This document shows, piece after piece, positions 17,055 to 25,791 of a stretch of 64,000 bases of DNA. Source of the DNA: Caldilineaceae bacterium (GTDB taxonomy: Bacteria > Chloroflexota > Anaerolineae > Caldilineales > Caldilineaceae); assembly GCA_026989655.1 (NCBI GenBank), contig JALSIX010000038.1, positions 17,671 to 81,670 of the forward strand. The letters run 5' to 3'. The notes under the pieces were generated by a model. It was not told the DNA's origin and made no database searches. It saw only the letters and a list, made by a program, of their open reading frames with translations. How positions within the stretch are numbered: the first letter of the stretch is position 1; every line of letters begins with the position of its first letter. The position numbers and the translations under genes are program-made.

Positions 17055-18209
17055 ATGGCCCAATCTGTCGACCTCTCTGGACGTGAGCTGCGGACCTCCA
17101 CCGCCCTGCCCGCGGTGGAGGTCCGGGAGGTGACCAAGGTCTTCCCCGGCCCCCACGGCGAGACCGTGGTGGCCGTGGAGGACGTGACCCTGACCATCCA
17201 GGAGGGGGAGTTCTTCTCCCTCCTGGGGCCGTCGGGGTGTGGAAAGACCACCACCCTGCGCATGATCGCGGGCTTCGAGCTGCCCACCCGGGGCGAGATC
17301 TGGATCCACGGCAGGCCCATGGGCAGCACGCCGCCCTATCGCCGGCCGGTCAACACGGTCTTCCAGAACTACGCGCTCTTCCCCCACATGACCATCTACG
17401 AGAACGTGGCCTTTGGCCTGGAGATGGAGGGGGTGCCCAAGGACGAGATCCGACGCCGGGTCCTGGAGGTCCTGGAGCTGGTCCGGCTGCCGGGCATGGA
17501 GAGCCGCCGGCCCCGACAGCTCTCCGGCGGGCAGCAACAGCGGGTGGCCCTGGCCCGGGCCCTGGTCAAACAGCCCGAGGTGCTCCTCCTGGACGAGCCC
17601 TTGGGGGCCCTGGACCTGAAGCTGCGCAAGGCCATGCAGCTGGAGCTGAAGCACATCCAGCACCGGGTGGGCATCACCTTCATCTACGTGACCCACGATC
17701 AGGAGGAGGCCCTGACCATGTCCGATCGGATCGCGGTCATGGATCGGGGACAGGTGCTCCAGGTGGGAGCGCCCGCGGAGATCTACGAGGCACCGGTCAA
17801 CCGCTTCGTCGCGGACTTCATCGGCGAGAGCAACCTGTTGGAGGGCCAGATCGCCCGGCTGGAGGGCGAACGGGCCCTGATCTACGTGGACGGCGTGGAG
17901 CTGGCCGCCCACCGTCACGCCCAGGAGGTCCAGCTCCATCAGGCCGTCACCTTCGCCCTGCGTCCGGAGAAGATCTCCCTGTTGGCCACCACCGCGGAGG
18001 TGGCTCCCGGCCATGTCTCGGTCACCGGCGTGGTGGAGGAGCGGGTCTACATCGGTACCGACACCCGCTATATGGTGCGGATCGGGGACCAGGCCCAGTT
18101 GGTGGTCCGCATGCAGAACCTGACCCACCAGGACGCGGACCACTTCCAGCCCGGCGACCGGGTCCAGCTCTCCTGGGATCCGGCCGTGGCCCGGGTGTTG
18201 GTGGAGTGA
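17055..18209 (+). CDS. potA: Spermidine/putrescine ABC transporter ATP-binding protein PotA
   Basis: 384 residues. The ATPase core has Walker A LLGPSGCGKTTTLRMIAGFE, Q-loop NTVFQNYALFPHMTI, signature LSGGQQQRVALARAL, Walker B VLLLDEPLGALDLKLR and the switch His in IYVTHDQEEALTMSDRI. Residues from about 245 on form the TOBE domain (ALRPEKISLL, YIGTDTRYMVRIGDQAQLVV), typical of PotA/MalK-type importers. It energises PotBC. It is followed within 9 bases by the amine oxidase gene, tying import to oxidation. Confidence 0.95.
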   Translation: MAQSVDLSGRELRTSTALPAVEVREVTKVFPGPHGETVVAVEDVTLTIQEGEFFSLLGPSGCGKTTTLRMIAGFELPTRGEIWIHGRPMGSTPPYRRPVNTVFQNYALFPHMTIYENVAFGLEMEGVPKDEIRRRVLEVLELVRLPGMESRRPRQLSGGQQQRVALARALVKQPEVLLLDEPLGALDLKLRKAMQLELKHIQHRVGITFIYVTHDQEEALTMSDRIAVMDRGQVLQVGAPAEIYEAPVNRFVADFIGESNLLEGQIARLEGERALIYVDGVELAAHRHAQEVQLHQAVTFALRPEKISLLATTAEVAPGHVSVTGVVEERVYIGTDTRYMVRIGDQAQLVVRMQNLTHQDADHFQPGDRVQLSWDPAVARVLVE

Positions 18210-18217
18210 GCCACGCC

Positions 18218-19537
18218 ATGGCCGCGACCGTGGTTGTGGTGGGCGCGGGCATGGCCGGCCTGGCCGCGGCTCGGGCCCTCCAGGAAGGAGGCCACACGGT
18301 GCGGGTGCTGGAGGCCCGGGAACGGATAGGGGGACGGACCCACACGGACACCTCTCTGGGCGCCTGCGTGGACCTGGGCGCGGCCTGGGTCCACGGCCCT
18401 GTGGCCAATCCCATCATGCCCTGGGTCCGCCGGGCCGGCGTGCGCTGGGGGAGCACGGATTTCCTGGACCTGGCCGGCGGCACTGTCCAGGCTTTCGACG
18501 GGGATGGCCGATCCATCCCGGCCGAGCCCTATGCCCGGGGCCTCCAGCTCTTCCCCGGGGCCTACGCCCATCGCTTTGCCTCGGTGTTGACCGAGCCACC
18601 GGGGCCCGAGGTGCGTTCCCTGGCCGACCTGTACCGGCTGGGCCTGCCCGGGGTGGAGGCGCTGGAGCCTGCTGCCCGAGAGGGCTTCCACTACCAGGCG
18701 GTGGTCCGCACCCAGTTCAGCAACGCGGCGGACCTGGAGGAGATCGACTGGCGCCTGAACGCGGCCTATGTCACCTTGCCCGGAGGCGATCTCCTGCTCC
18801 ACGGCGGGGGGTACAGCCAGGTGGCCCAGGCCCTGGCCCAGGGCCTGGAGGTATACCTGGACACCCGGGTGTATCGGGTCCGCCGGGGGGCCCAGGGGGT
18901 GGTCCTGGAGACCTCGATGGGCCGGGTCTCGGGGGACTACGCGGTGGTGACCGTGCCCCTGGGGGTCCTGAAGGCCGGGGCGATGCAGTTCGAGCCCCCG
19001 CTGCCCCCGGAAAAGCAGGGGGCCATCCAGCGGATCGGCTACGGGAGCTACGAGAAGCTGGCCCTGCGTTTCCCCCGGCCCTTCTGGCCCATGGAGCTCC
19101 ATCGGTTCCATCTCCTCCATGGGGAGCAGCCGCCGCTGTTCCAGGCTTGGTTGAACACCGCCCACTACACCCAGGAGCCCATCCTGGTGACCTACCACTC
19201 GGGCAGCCGGGCCCGACACATCCGCCGATGGAGCGACGAGGAGCTCGTCCATCGGGCGCTCCAGGCCCTCCGGCGCATCTTCGGGGATGGGGTGTGCGAG
19301 CCGGAGGGCTACGTCCGCACCCGCTGGGAGGAGGACCCCTTCTCCCGGGGCAGCTACTCCTTCCAGCGAGTGGGCCAGAGACCCGAGGACCGGGACCTCC
19401 TGGCCGCGCCGCTCCATGGAAGGATCTTCTTTGCCGGCGAGGCCACCCATCCCCACTACTTCGGCACGGTCCACGGGGCCTACGAGTCGGGTCTACGGGC
19501 GGCCCGGGAGGTCGAGGCCCTGGCTTCCCGAGGATAG
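18218..19537 (+). CDS. Flavin-containing amine oxidase (polyamine/monoamine oxidase family)
   Basis: 439 residues. The N-terminal FAD-binding fold is TVVVVGAGMAGLAAARALQE with VLEARERIGGRTHT (the GG motif that contacts the flavin). VDLGAAWVHGP follows, as in polyamine and monoamine oxidases. C-terminal markers are YRVRRGAQGVVLE, DYAVVTVPLGVLKAG and FFAGEATHPHYFGTVHGAYE, the second FAD-binding block. These enzymes oxidise amines to aldehydes with release of hydrogen peroxide. No signal peptide is visible, so it acts in the cytoplasm. The gene starts 8 bases after potA, so the imported polyamine is its likely substrate. A nearby in-frame GTG at 18206 is possible, but the ATG has the better SD spacing. 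Confidence 0.9.
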   Translation: MAATVVVVGAGMAGLAAARALQEGGHTVRVLEARERIGGRTHTDTSLGACVDLGAAWVHGPVANPIMPWVRRAGVRWGSTDFLDLAGGTVQAFDGDGRSIPAEPYARGLQLFPGAYAHRFASVLTEPPGPEVRSLADLYRLGLPGVEALEPAAREGFHYQAVVRTQFSNAADLEEIDWRLNAAYVTLPGGDLLLHGGGYSQVAQALAQGLEVYLDTRVYRVRRGAQGVVLETSMGRVSGDYAVVTVPLGVLKAGAMQFEPPLPPEKQGAIQRIGYGSYEKLALRFPRPFWPMELHRFHLLHGEQPPLFQAWLNTAHYTQEPILVTYHSGSRARHIRRWSDEELVHRALQALRRIFGDGVCEPEGYVRTRWEEDPFSRGSYSFQRVGQRPEDRDLLAAPLHGRIFFAGEATHPHYFGTVHGAYESGLRAAREVEALASRG

Positions 19538-19637
19538 GCCGACGTCCTTTCACCATCGCCCAGGGGGAAGCCCACCTCAAGGCTCCCTGCGCGATCCACT
19601 ATCCACTATCGGACCACCCACATCAGGAGGTATGCCC

Positions 19638-20924
19638 ATGTCTGCCCCGGCTCCCTCTGGGATGGAGCTCCTGGCTCCGGTCTGGACCCATCTGACCCAG
19701 ATCCAACCTGTGCGCGGGGAGGGGGTCTACCTGTACGATGCTCAGGGCCGCCGCTACATGGACTTCACCTCGGGCATCGGTGTCACCAACACGGGCCACT
19801 GTCATCCTCGGGTGGTCCACGCCATCCGGGAGCAGGCGGAGCAGCTCATCTTCGGCCAGATGAACATCGTCATCCCGCCCGCAACCCTGCGCCTGGCGGA
19901 GAAGCTGGACCAGGTGACGCCCCCGGCCCTGGACCGCTTCTTCTTCGCCAACAGCGGTGCCGAGGCTGTGGAGGCCGCGGTGAAGCTGGCCCGGGCAGCC
20001 ACCGGACGGCGGAACATCGTGGTCTTCCAGGGGAGCTTCCATGGCCGGACCCACCAGACCATGGCCATGACCACGTCCAAGTACATCTACCGTCACAACT
20101 ACCAGCCCCTGCCCGGCGGTATCTTCGTGGCCCCTTTCCCCTACAGCTACCGGTTCGGATGGGACGAGGAGCGCACCGTGGCCTTCTGCCTGGAGCAACT
20201 GGACTACCTGCTCCACGGCCAGAGCGCACCGGACGAGACGGCCGCCTTCATCATCGAGCCGGTGTTGGGGGAAGGGGGCTATGTCCCCGCGCCGGATCTC
20301 TTCCTCCGGGAACTGCGTGGCCTGGCCGATCGACATGGCATCCTGCTTGTGGTGGACGAGGTCCAGACGGGCTTCGGCCGTACCGGCCGCTTCTTCTGTC
20401 TCGAACACCCGGGGATCGAGCCGGACATCCTGGTCATGGCCAAGGGCATGGGGAGCGGCATGCCCATCTCGGGCATCGCGTCTCGGGCCGAGCTGATGGC
20501 TCGGTGGCGGCCCGGGACCCACGGTGGGACCTACGGCGGGGGCAACGCGTTGGCCGCGGCCGCCGCGGCCGTCACCGTGGAGGTGATCCAGGAGGAGGGG
20601 CTGGCGGAGAACGCGGCGGCCCGGGGACAACAGCTCCTCCAGGGGCTGCAGGAGCTCCAGGCCGAATCCCCGGTGTTGGGAGATGTGCGGGGGCGGGGGC
20701 TCATGGTAGGGTGTGAGTTCACCTCTCCCGCCGGCAAGCCGGATCCCACCACCGCGTCCGCGGTCCAACAGGCCTGCCTGGCGCGAGGATTGCTCCTGCT
20801 CACCTGCGGCACCTACAACAACGTGGTTCGCTGGATCCCGCCCCTGATCGTCACCCCAGAGCAGGTGGACTGGGCCCTGGGCGTCTTCGCCGAGGCCTTG
20901 GCCGGGGCCACACACAACCGCTGA
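19638..20924 (+). CDS. Class III aminotransferase (GABA aminotransferase-like)
   Basis: 428 residues. The ATG at 19638 has AGGAGG 7 bases upstream; another ATG at 19632 is too close to that site. PLP-enzyme features are DFTSGIGVTNTGHCHPRVV, FFANSGAEAVEAAVKLAR (phosphate-binding), FQGSFHGRTHQTMAMT, LLVVDEVQTGFGRTG (Asp to the pyridine nitrogen) and ILVMAKGMGSGMPIS with the Schiff-base Lys in MAKG. The enzyme moves an amino group from an omega-amino acid or amine to a keto acid; GABA-type substrates fit the context of an amine oxidase and a polyamine importer. The exact substrate is not determined. Confidence 0.9.
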   Translation: MSAPAPSGMELLAPVWTHLTQIQPVRGEGVYLYDAQGRRYMDFTSGIGVTNTGHCHPRVVHAIREQAEQLIFGQMNIVIPPATLRLAEKLDQVTPPALDRFFFANSGAEAVEAAVKLARAATGRRNIVVFQGSFHGRTHQTMAMTTSKYIYRHNYQPLPGGIFVAPFPYSYRFGWDEERTVAFCLEQLDYLLHGQSAPDETAAFIIEPVLGEGGYVPAPDLFLRELRGLADRHGILLVVDEVQTGFGRTGRFFCLEHPGIEPDILVMAKGMGSGMPISGIASRAELMARWRPGTHGGTYGGGNALAAAAAAVTVEVIQEEGLAENAAARGQQLLQGLQELQAESPVLGDVRGRGLMVGCEFTSPAGKPDPTTASAVQQACLARGLLLLTCGTYNNVVRWIPPLIVTPEQVDWALGVFAEALAGATHNR

Positions 20925-20953
20925 ACCACCATCCACACAGGAGGGCCGACCCG

Positions 20954-22258
20954 ATGGATCGCCAAGCCATCCTCGAGAGACAGCGGCGGCATCTCTGGCC
21001 CAACCACATCCTCTACTACACGGAGCCCTTGCCCCTGGATCGCGGCGAAGGCCTCTACGTGTGGGATGTGGAGGGGAACCGCTATCTGGACTTCTTCGGG
21101 GGCATCCTGACCACCAGCGTGGGCCACAACAACCCCAGGGTCACCCAGCGCATCCACGAGCAGGTGGACAAGATCCTCCACACCTCCACCCTCTATCCCC
21201 ACGAGAACCACGTGGCCCTGGCCGAGAAGCTGGCCGCGATCACGCCGGGCGAGCTGGACACCTTCTACTTCGGCACCTCGGGCACGGACGCGGACGAGAC
21301 CGCGGTGATCCTGGCCAAGGTCCACACCGGCTACCAGGAGGTCATCGCGTTGCGCCATGGCTACAGCGGCCGCTCGCCCATGGCCATGGCCCTGACGGGG
21401 CAGGCCCCCTGGCGCATCGGGGGCACCCATGTGGTGGGGATCAAGCACGCGCTGAACCCCTACTGCTATCGTTGCCCCCTGAAGATGACCTATCCACAGT
21501 GTGGCGTGGCCTGTGCCGAGGATGTGGAGGAGACCATCCGCACCACCACCTCCGGCCGCATCGCGGCCTTCATCGCGGAACCCATCCAGGGGGTGGGCGG
21601 CTTCATCACCCCGCCCCCGGAGTACTTCGCCATTGTCCAGGAGATCGTCCACCGCTACGGCGGTCTCCTGATCATCGACGAGGTGCAGACGGGCTTTGGC
21701 CGCACCGGCACCTACTGGTGGGGGATCGAGCACTCGGGGGTGGTGCCCGATGTCCTGACCATGGCCAAGGGCATCGCCAATGGGCTGCCCCTCTCGGCCA
21801 CGGCCACCACCCCGGAGCTCGCGGCCAGCATGGCCGATGCAGGGCTCACCATCAGCACCTTCGGCGGCAACCCGGTCTCTCTGGCCGCGGCCCTGGGCAC
21901 CCTGGAGGCCCTGCACCAGGAGGCCCCACCGGAGCGGACCCAGGTGGTGGGCGATCGCCTGCGTCGGGGGCTGGAGGCGCTTCAGGAGAAGTACCCGCTG
22001 ATCGGGGATGTCCGGGGGCGGGGTCTCATGCAGGGGGTAGAGCTGGTGGTGGACCGGTCCACCAAGGAGCCGGCGCCCAGGCACGTGAACGCGCTCTTCG
22101 ACATCACCCGCCAGATGGGCCTGTTGATCGGCAAGGGCGGGCTCTACGGCAATGTGCTGCGCATCGCGCCGCCTCTGACTGCCACCGAGGAGCACGTGGA
22201 CGAGGCCCTGGAGAAGCTGGACCAAGCGTTCGCCCGGGTCCAGGAGATGGCCCTGTAG
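20954..22258 (+). CDS. Class III aminotransferase (alanine-glyoxylate 2 / omega-amino acid type)
   Basis: 434 residues, 29 bases after the previous aminotransferase with AGGAGGG before the ATG. It carries DFFGGILTTSVGHNNPRV, FYFGTSGTDADETAVILAK, RHGYSGRSPMAMALTG, LLIIDEVQTGFGRTGTYWWG and VLTMAKGIANGLPLSA with the PLP Lys. The ALNPYCYRCPLKMTYPQC segment resembles the insertion of AGXT2-like enzymes. It differs clearly from the other two aminotransferases of the cluster, so the three are not recent copies. Alanine-glyoxylate or beta-amino acid transamination is the family-based guess. It is the end of the plus-strand run and faces the PfpI-like gene. Confidence 0.9.
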   Translation: MDRQAILERQRRHLWPNHILYYTEPLPLDRGEGLYVWDVEGNRYLDFFGGILTTSVGHNNPRVTQRIHEQVDKILHTSTLYPHENHVALAEKLAAITPGELDTFYFGTSGTDADETAVILAKVHTGYQEVIALRHGYSGRSPMAMALTGQAPWRIGGTHVVGIKHALNPYCYRCPLKMTYPQCGVACAEDVEETIRTTTSGRIAAFIAEPIQGVGGFITPPPEYFAIVQEIVHRYGGLLIIDEVQTGFGRTGTYWWGIEHSGVVPDVLTMAKGIANGLPLSATATTPELAASMADAGLTISTFGGNPVSLAAALGTLEALHQEAPPERTQVVGDRLRRGLEALQEKYPLIGDVRGRGLMQGVELVVDRSTKEPAPRHVNALFDITRQMGLLIGKGGLYGNVLRIAPPLTATEEHVDEALEKLDQAFARVQEMAL

Positions 22259-22290
22259 CTCGGCCATCCGGTCTCGGGGGCAGAGACGAG

Positions 22291-22337
22291 CTGGGGAGGA
22301 CAGGGACCCTCGGCCAGGGCCTCCATGCCCTCCCCAG
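22291..22337. terminator. Hairpin between convergent genes, probable bidirectional terminator
   Basis: CTGGGGAGG (22291-22299) and CCTCCCCAG (22329-22337) form a perfect 9-bp stem in the 88-base gap between the convergent aminotransferase and PfpI-like genes. The loop itself can pair further. There is no T-tract, so any termination role rests on the stem and position. Confidence 0.4.
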
Positions 22338-22346
22338 GAAGGCGGA

Positions 22347-22880
22347 TCAGGCCGGCTGGGTCTCCCGAGCCAGGGCCTGGATGAGGGCCGGCAGGAAGGC
22401 CGGGAGATCTGCGGGGGTACGGGAGGTGATCAGGGGGCCGTCCACCACCACCGGCTCGTCCACGTAGGTGGCCCCGGCGTTCACCAGGTCGTCCTTGATG
22501 GCGTAGAAGCAGGTGGCCCGCTTCCCCTGGAGGATCCCCGCGCTGATGAGGACCCAGGGCCCGTGGCAGATGGCGGCCACCACGCCGCCCCGGCGGTACA
22601 CCCCTCGCACCAGGTCCAACACCGGGGGAAAGCGGCGCAGCCGGTCCGGCGCGTAGCCGCCGGGGACCACCACCGCGTTGAACTCCTCGGGGCGGGTTTG
22701 GACCGCGGCCTCAGTGGCTGTGGCCGGATAGCCGTGCTTGCTGCGGTAGGTCTTGGCCTCTGGGCCGATCAGATGTACTTCGGCGCCGGCCTCCACCAGG
22801 CGATAGTAGGGATACCAGAGCTCCAGATCCTCGTACAGGTCCTCCGCCAGGACTGCGACGCGTTTGCCCTTGAGATCCAT
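22347..22880 (-). CDS. DJ-1/PfpI-family protein
   Basis: 177 residues. The class I glutamine-amidotransferase-like fold is seen in KRVAVLAEDLYEDLELWYPY (with the family Glu), FNAVVVPGGYAPDRLRR and the nucleophile elbow VVAAICHGPWVLISAG (Cys followed by His). Length and motifs match PfpI/YhbO proteins, which have been described as intracellular proteases or as protein/nucleotide deglycases acting on methylglyoxal damage. It is encoded opposite to the surrounding aminotransferases and shares a short divergent region with the GABA-aminotransferase gene. A detoxifying role near aldehyde-producing enzymes is possible but only inferred. Confidence 0.88.
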   Translation of the reverse strand: MDLKGKRVAVLAEDLYEDLELWYPYYRLVEAGAEVHLIGPEAKTYRSKHGYPATATEAAVQTRPEEFNAVVVPGGYAPDRLRRFPPVLDLVRGVYRRGGVVAAICHGPWVLISAGILQGKRATCFYAIKDDLVNAGATYVDEPVVVDGPLITSRTPADLPAFLPALIQALARETQPA

Positions 22881-23066
22881 GGTACACCTCCTTGGCCCTC
22901 GGGGCCGATCGGGGTGGATGGGGCCATCCACCCAAGGGAAGACATGGATGGACCGGACAGGCTGCAGGATCCCGGGGACGGCTCGCGCCTCACCGCGCCC
23001 GCCTGGCCTCCGGTATACCAGCCAGTCCAGTATGCCGGAGCGCCCGGGCCCGGATCCATCAGGCCT

Positions 23067-23096
23067 ATTATACGAGGTCCACGGCACATCGGTCTA
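23067..23096 (-). promoter_or_regulatory. Promoter of the PfpI-like gene
   Basis: On the minus strand TAGACC (23096-23091), 18 bases and a perfect TATAAT (23072-23067). The leader to the ATG at 22880 would be about 180 bases. The same AT patch reads TATTAT on the plus strand and may serve the divergent aminotransferase gene at 23129. Confidence 0.5.
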
Positions 23097-23128
23097 CATC
23101 GATCTCAGCATGTGGGAGGCACAGGCGT

Positions 23129-24466
23129 ATGCCCACCATTCGACGGGTCACCGAGATCCCAGGACCCCGCAGCCGGGCGCTTGTGGCCCGCCGGGAGGCG
23201 GCTTCCTCTCGAGGAGCGGCCAAGTTGACCCCCATCGCGGTGGCCTCGGCCCAAGGGGCCGCCGTCACGGACGTGGACGGCAACGTGCTCCTGGACTTTG
23301 CCGGTGGCATCGGCGCCCTGGCCGTGGGCCACTGTCCGCCCGAGGTGGTGGAGGCCCTGCAACGTCAGGCCGCTCGGCTCATCCACATGTGCGCCATCGT
23401 CGGCACCTATGAGCCCTACGTCCAGGTCTGCGAGCTGCTCAACCAGGTGGCGCCCGGGGACTTTCCCAAGAAGTCGGTGCTGGTGAACAGCGGCGCGGAG
23501 GCCGTGGAGGCCGCGGTGAAGATCGCCCGGGCCTATACCGGCCGCCAGGCCGTGGTGGTCTTCGAGGGGGCCTACCACGGACGCACCAACCTGACCATGG
23601 CCATGACCAGCAAGTGGGCCCTGTTCAAGAAGGGGTTCGGCCCCTTCGCGCCCGAGATCTACCGGCTGCCCTTCCCCAACCTCTATCGACGCCCCGAGGA
23701 GATGAGCGCGGAGGGCTTCGTGGAATGGAGCGTGGCCCAGCTGGAGCAGGCATTCGTCTCCTTCGTGGACCCCTCCGCGGTGGCCGCGGTGGTCATCGAG
23801 CCGATCCAGGGCGAGGCGGGCTTCGTGCCCGTGCCGCCCCGCTTCCTGGAGCGGCTCCGGGACCTGTGCCACCAACATGGCATTCTCCTCATCGCGGACG
23901 AGATCCAGTGTGGCATGGGCCGCACCGGCCGCCTCTTCGCGGTGGAACACTACGGCGTGGTCCCGGATCTGATCACCACGGCCAAGTCTCTGGCGGCGGG
24001 CATGCCCCTGGCCGCGGTCACCGGCCGGGCCGAGGTGATGGATGCCCCCCACCCCGGCGGCCTGGGAGGCACCTACAGCGGCAACCCCCTGGCCTGTGTG
24101 GCCGCGATCCAGGCCATCCAGACCCTCCGGCGACCGGAGTTCCTGGCTCGGGCCCAGGCGATCGGCCGGCGAATGCGGGAACATCTGTCCCGGATCCAGC
24201 GCAGACATCCCCACCGCATCGGGGATGTGCGGGGGCTGGGGCCCATGCTGGTCATGGAGCTGGTGCAGGATCCCACCACCAAGCAGCCGGACCCCGAGGC
24301 CACCAACGCCATCACCGCGGCCACCCTGCGTCGCGGCCTCATCACCATTCGGGCAGGGCTGCACAGCAACTGTGTCCGCTTCCTCCCGCCCCTGACCATC
24401 CGGGATGAGGAGCTCGACGAGGGCATGGGCGTGTTGGCGGAGGCCGTGGACGAGGTCCTGGCCTGA
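23129..24466 (+). CDS. gabT: 4-aminobutyrate aminotransferase-like class III aminotransferase
   Basis: 445 residues from an ATG with GGGAGG about 9 bases upstream. Features are DFAGGIGALAVGHCPPEVVE, VLVNSGAEAVEAAVKIARAY, FEGAYHGRTNLTMAMTSK, AAVVIEPIQGEAGFVPVPPR, ILLIADEIQCGMGRTG (Asp of the PLP site) and LITTAKSLAAGMPLAAV with the PLP Lys. This combination, with the YHGRTNLTMAMTSK block and VEPxQGExGF, is the pattern of GabT, which converts GABA and 2-oxoglutarate to succinic semialdehyde and glutamate. With the amine oxidase and aldehyde dehydrogenase nearby it completes a plausible putrescine-GABA-succinate route. The symbol is family-based. Confidence 0.88.
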   Translation: MPTIRRVTEIPGPRSRALVARREAASSRGAAKLTPIAVASAQGAAVTDVDGNVLLDFAGGIGALAVGHCPPEVVEALQRQAARLIHMCAIVGTYEPYVQVCELLNQVAPGDFPKKSVLVNSGAEAVEAAVKIARAYTGRQAVVVFEGAYHGRTNLTMAMTSKWALFKKGFGPFAPEIYRLPFPNLYRRPEEMSAEGFVEWSVAQLEQAFVSFVDPSAVAAVVIEPIQGEAGFVPVPPRFLERLRDLCHQHGILLIADEIQCGMGRTGRLFAVEHYGVVPDLITTAKSLAAGMPLAAVTGRAEVMDAPHPGGLGGTYSGNPLACVAAIQAIQTLRRPEFLARAQAIGRRMREHLSRIQRRHPHRIGDVRGLGPMLVMELVQDPTTKQPDPEATNAITAATLRRGLITIRAGLHSNCVRFLPPLTIRDEELDEGMGVLAEAVDEVLA

Positions 24467-24640
24467 AGGGCCGCGGGCCCCGGGAAGCCCATTCTGGGGC
24501 TGCGGGTCCAGTGTGGTATCCTGATGGACAGGGGAGGGCCCCGGCGAGCACGGCGTCCAGGGCCTTGCTCTCTGGGCCAGGCCGCTCTCCCGCCCCATTC
24601 TCGGAACCGTTCGACCACTCTGCCAGGAGGACATGGGCCG

Positions 24641-25729
24641 ATGCCCCCACTGCGTGTGTTGGAACTGGAGGGAGACCACTACCGGATGGGCGCGCTCCAT
24701 GGCCAGGCACACCGGGAGGCCATCCGGGAGTACACCGAGAGCCGGATCGCCCTGGCCATGGGGGGAAGCTGGACGGGGCATCCGCTCTCCCGGGAGGAGG
24801 TGATGGCCCTGGCCGAGGCCTGCATCCCCCCACACCGGGCCTACGCGCCGGAGTTGGTGGAGGAGCTCCAGGGCCTGGCCGATGCCACCGGGCTCACCCT
24901 GGCCGAGCTGCTCGTCACCAACGGCTTCACCGACTTTGTGGACCTGGTCTATGCCCACGGAAGGCAGCACCGGGCCCCCACCGTCCACACCGCGGAGGAC
25001 TGCACCGCGTTCATCGTCCCGGGCTGCCGGGCGGTGGATGGGCACGGCCTCCTGGGCCAGACCTGGGACATGCACGCGGACTCCACCCGCTACGTGATCC
25101 TGCTCCGCTGCCGGCCGACGGGGGAGCCCGCCTGCCTGGTCTTCACCGTGACGGGATGCATCGGCATGATCGGCATGAACGAGGCCGGCATCGCGGTGGG
25201 GATCAACAACCTGCCGGCCGGCGACGGCCAGGTGGGGGTCACCTGGCCCTTTGTGGTGCGCAAGGCCCTGCAGCAGTCGGACATCGACGCGGCCCTGCGC
25301 TGCGTGACCGAGGCCCCCCTGGCCGGGGCCCACAACTATCTGCTCCTCGACGGCAACGGCCGGGGATACAACGTGGAGGCCTTCCCCACCTACACCCATG
25401 TGACGCCCCTGGAGGACGACCCCCTGGTCCACACGAACCACTGTCTGGCCGCCCCCACCCAGGCGCGAAGCCGGCCCCGGTTGCCCCAATCCCAGGCCAG
25501 CAGCGAGGCGCGACTGGCCAGGGCCTCCCAGCTCCTGGCCCCAGGTGGTCTCCCCGTGGGCGTGGACGATCTCATGGCCCTGACCCGGGATCCGGTCATC
25601 TCGGTGCGGGCTCAACCGCCCCTGGAGGTGGAGAGCTGTGGCGCGGCCATCATGCGGCCGGCCACCCGGGATCTCTGGGCCCTCTGGGGGCGTCCTGCGG
25701 AGAACGAGTACGAGCATTTTCGGCTGTAG
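24641..25729 (+). CDS. C45-family acyltransferase/amidohydrolase (isopenicillin N acyltransferase-like)
   Basis: 362 residues from the ATG 10 bases after AGGAGG. It belongs to the acyl-CoA:6-aminopenicillanic acid acyltransferase-like Ntn hydrolases. Marks are LELEGDHYRMGALHGQAHRE (the family GxxYxxGxxxG start), the probable nucleophile Cys in HTAEDCTAFIVPGCR, LLGQTWDMHADSTRYVILLR, GMIGMNEAGIAVGINNLPA and HTNHCLA near the C terminus. Such enzymes mature by self-cleavage to expose an N-terminal Cys and act on amide bonds. Bacterial members are mostly uncharacterised and I do not infer penicillin biosynthesis. Its place after gabT suggests cleavage or formation of an acylated amine or amino acid. 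Confidence 0.82.
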   Translation: MPPLRVLELEGDHYRMGALHGQAHREAIREYTESRIALAMGGSWTGHPLSREEVMALAEACIPPHRAYAPELVEELQGLADATGLTLAELLVTNGFTDFVDLVYAHGRQHRAPTVHTAEDCTAFIVPGCRAVDGHGLLGQTWDMHADSTRYVILLRCRPTGEPACLVFTVTGCIGMIGMNEAGIAVGINNLPAGDGQVGVTWPFVVRKALQQSDIDAALRCVTEAPLAGAHNYLLLDGNGRGYNVEAFPTYTHVTPLEDDPLVHTNHCLAAPTQARSRPRLPQSQASSEARLARASQLLAPGGLPVGVDDLMALTRDPVISVRAQPPLEVESCGAAIMRPATRDLWALWGRPAENEYEHFRL

Positions 25730-25791
25730 GGCCCGGCTCGGGGAGCGGCTGCCCGGTTCCCGGGCCGGCTGGGAAGGGAGGAGATGGGAGC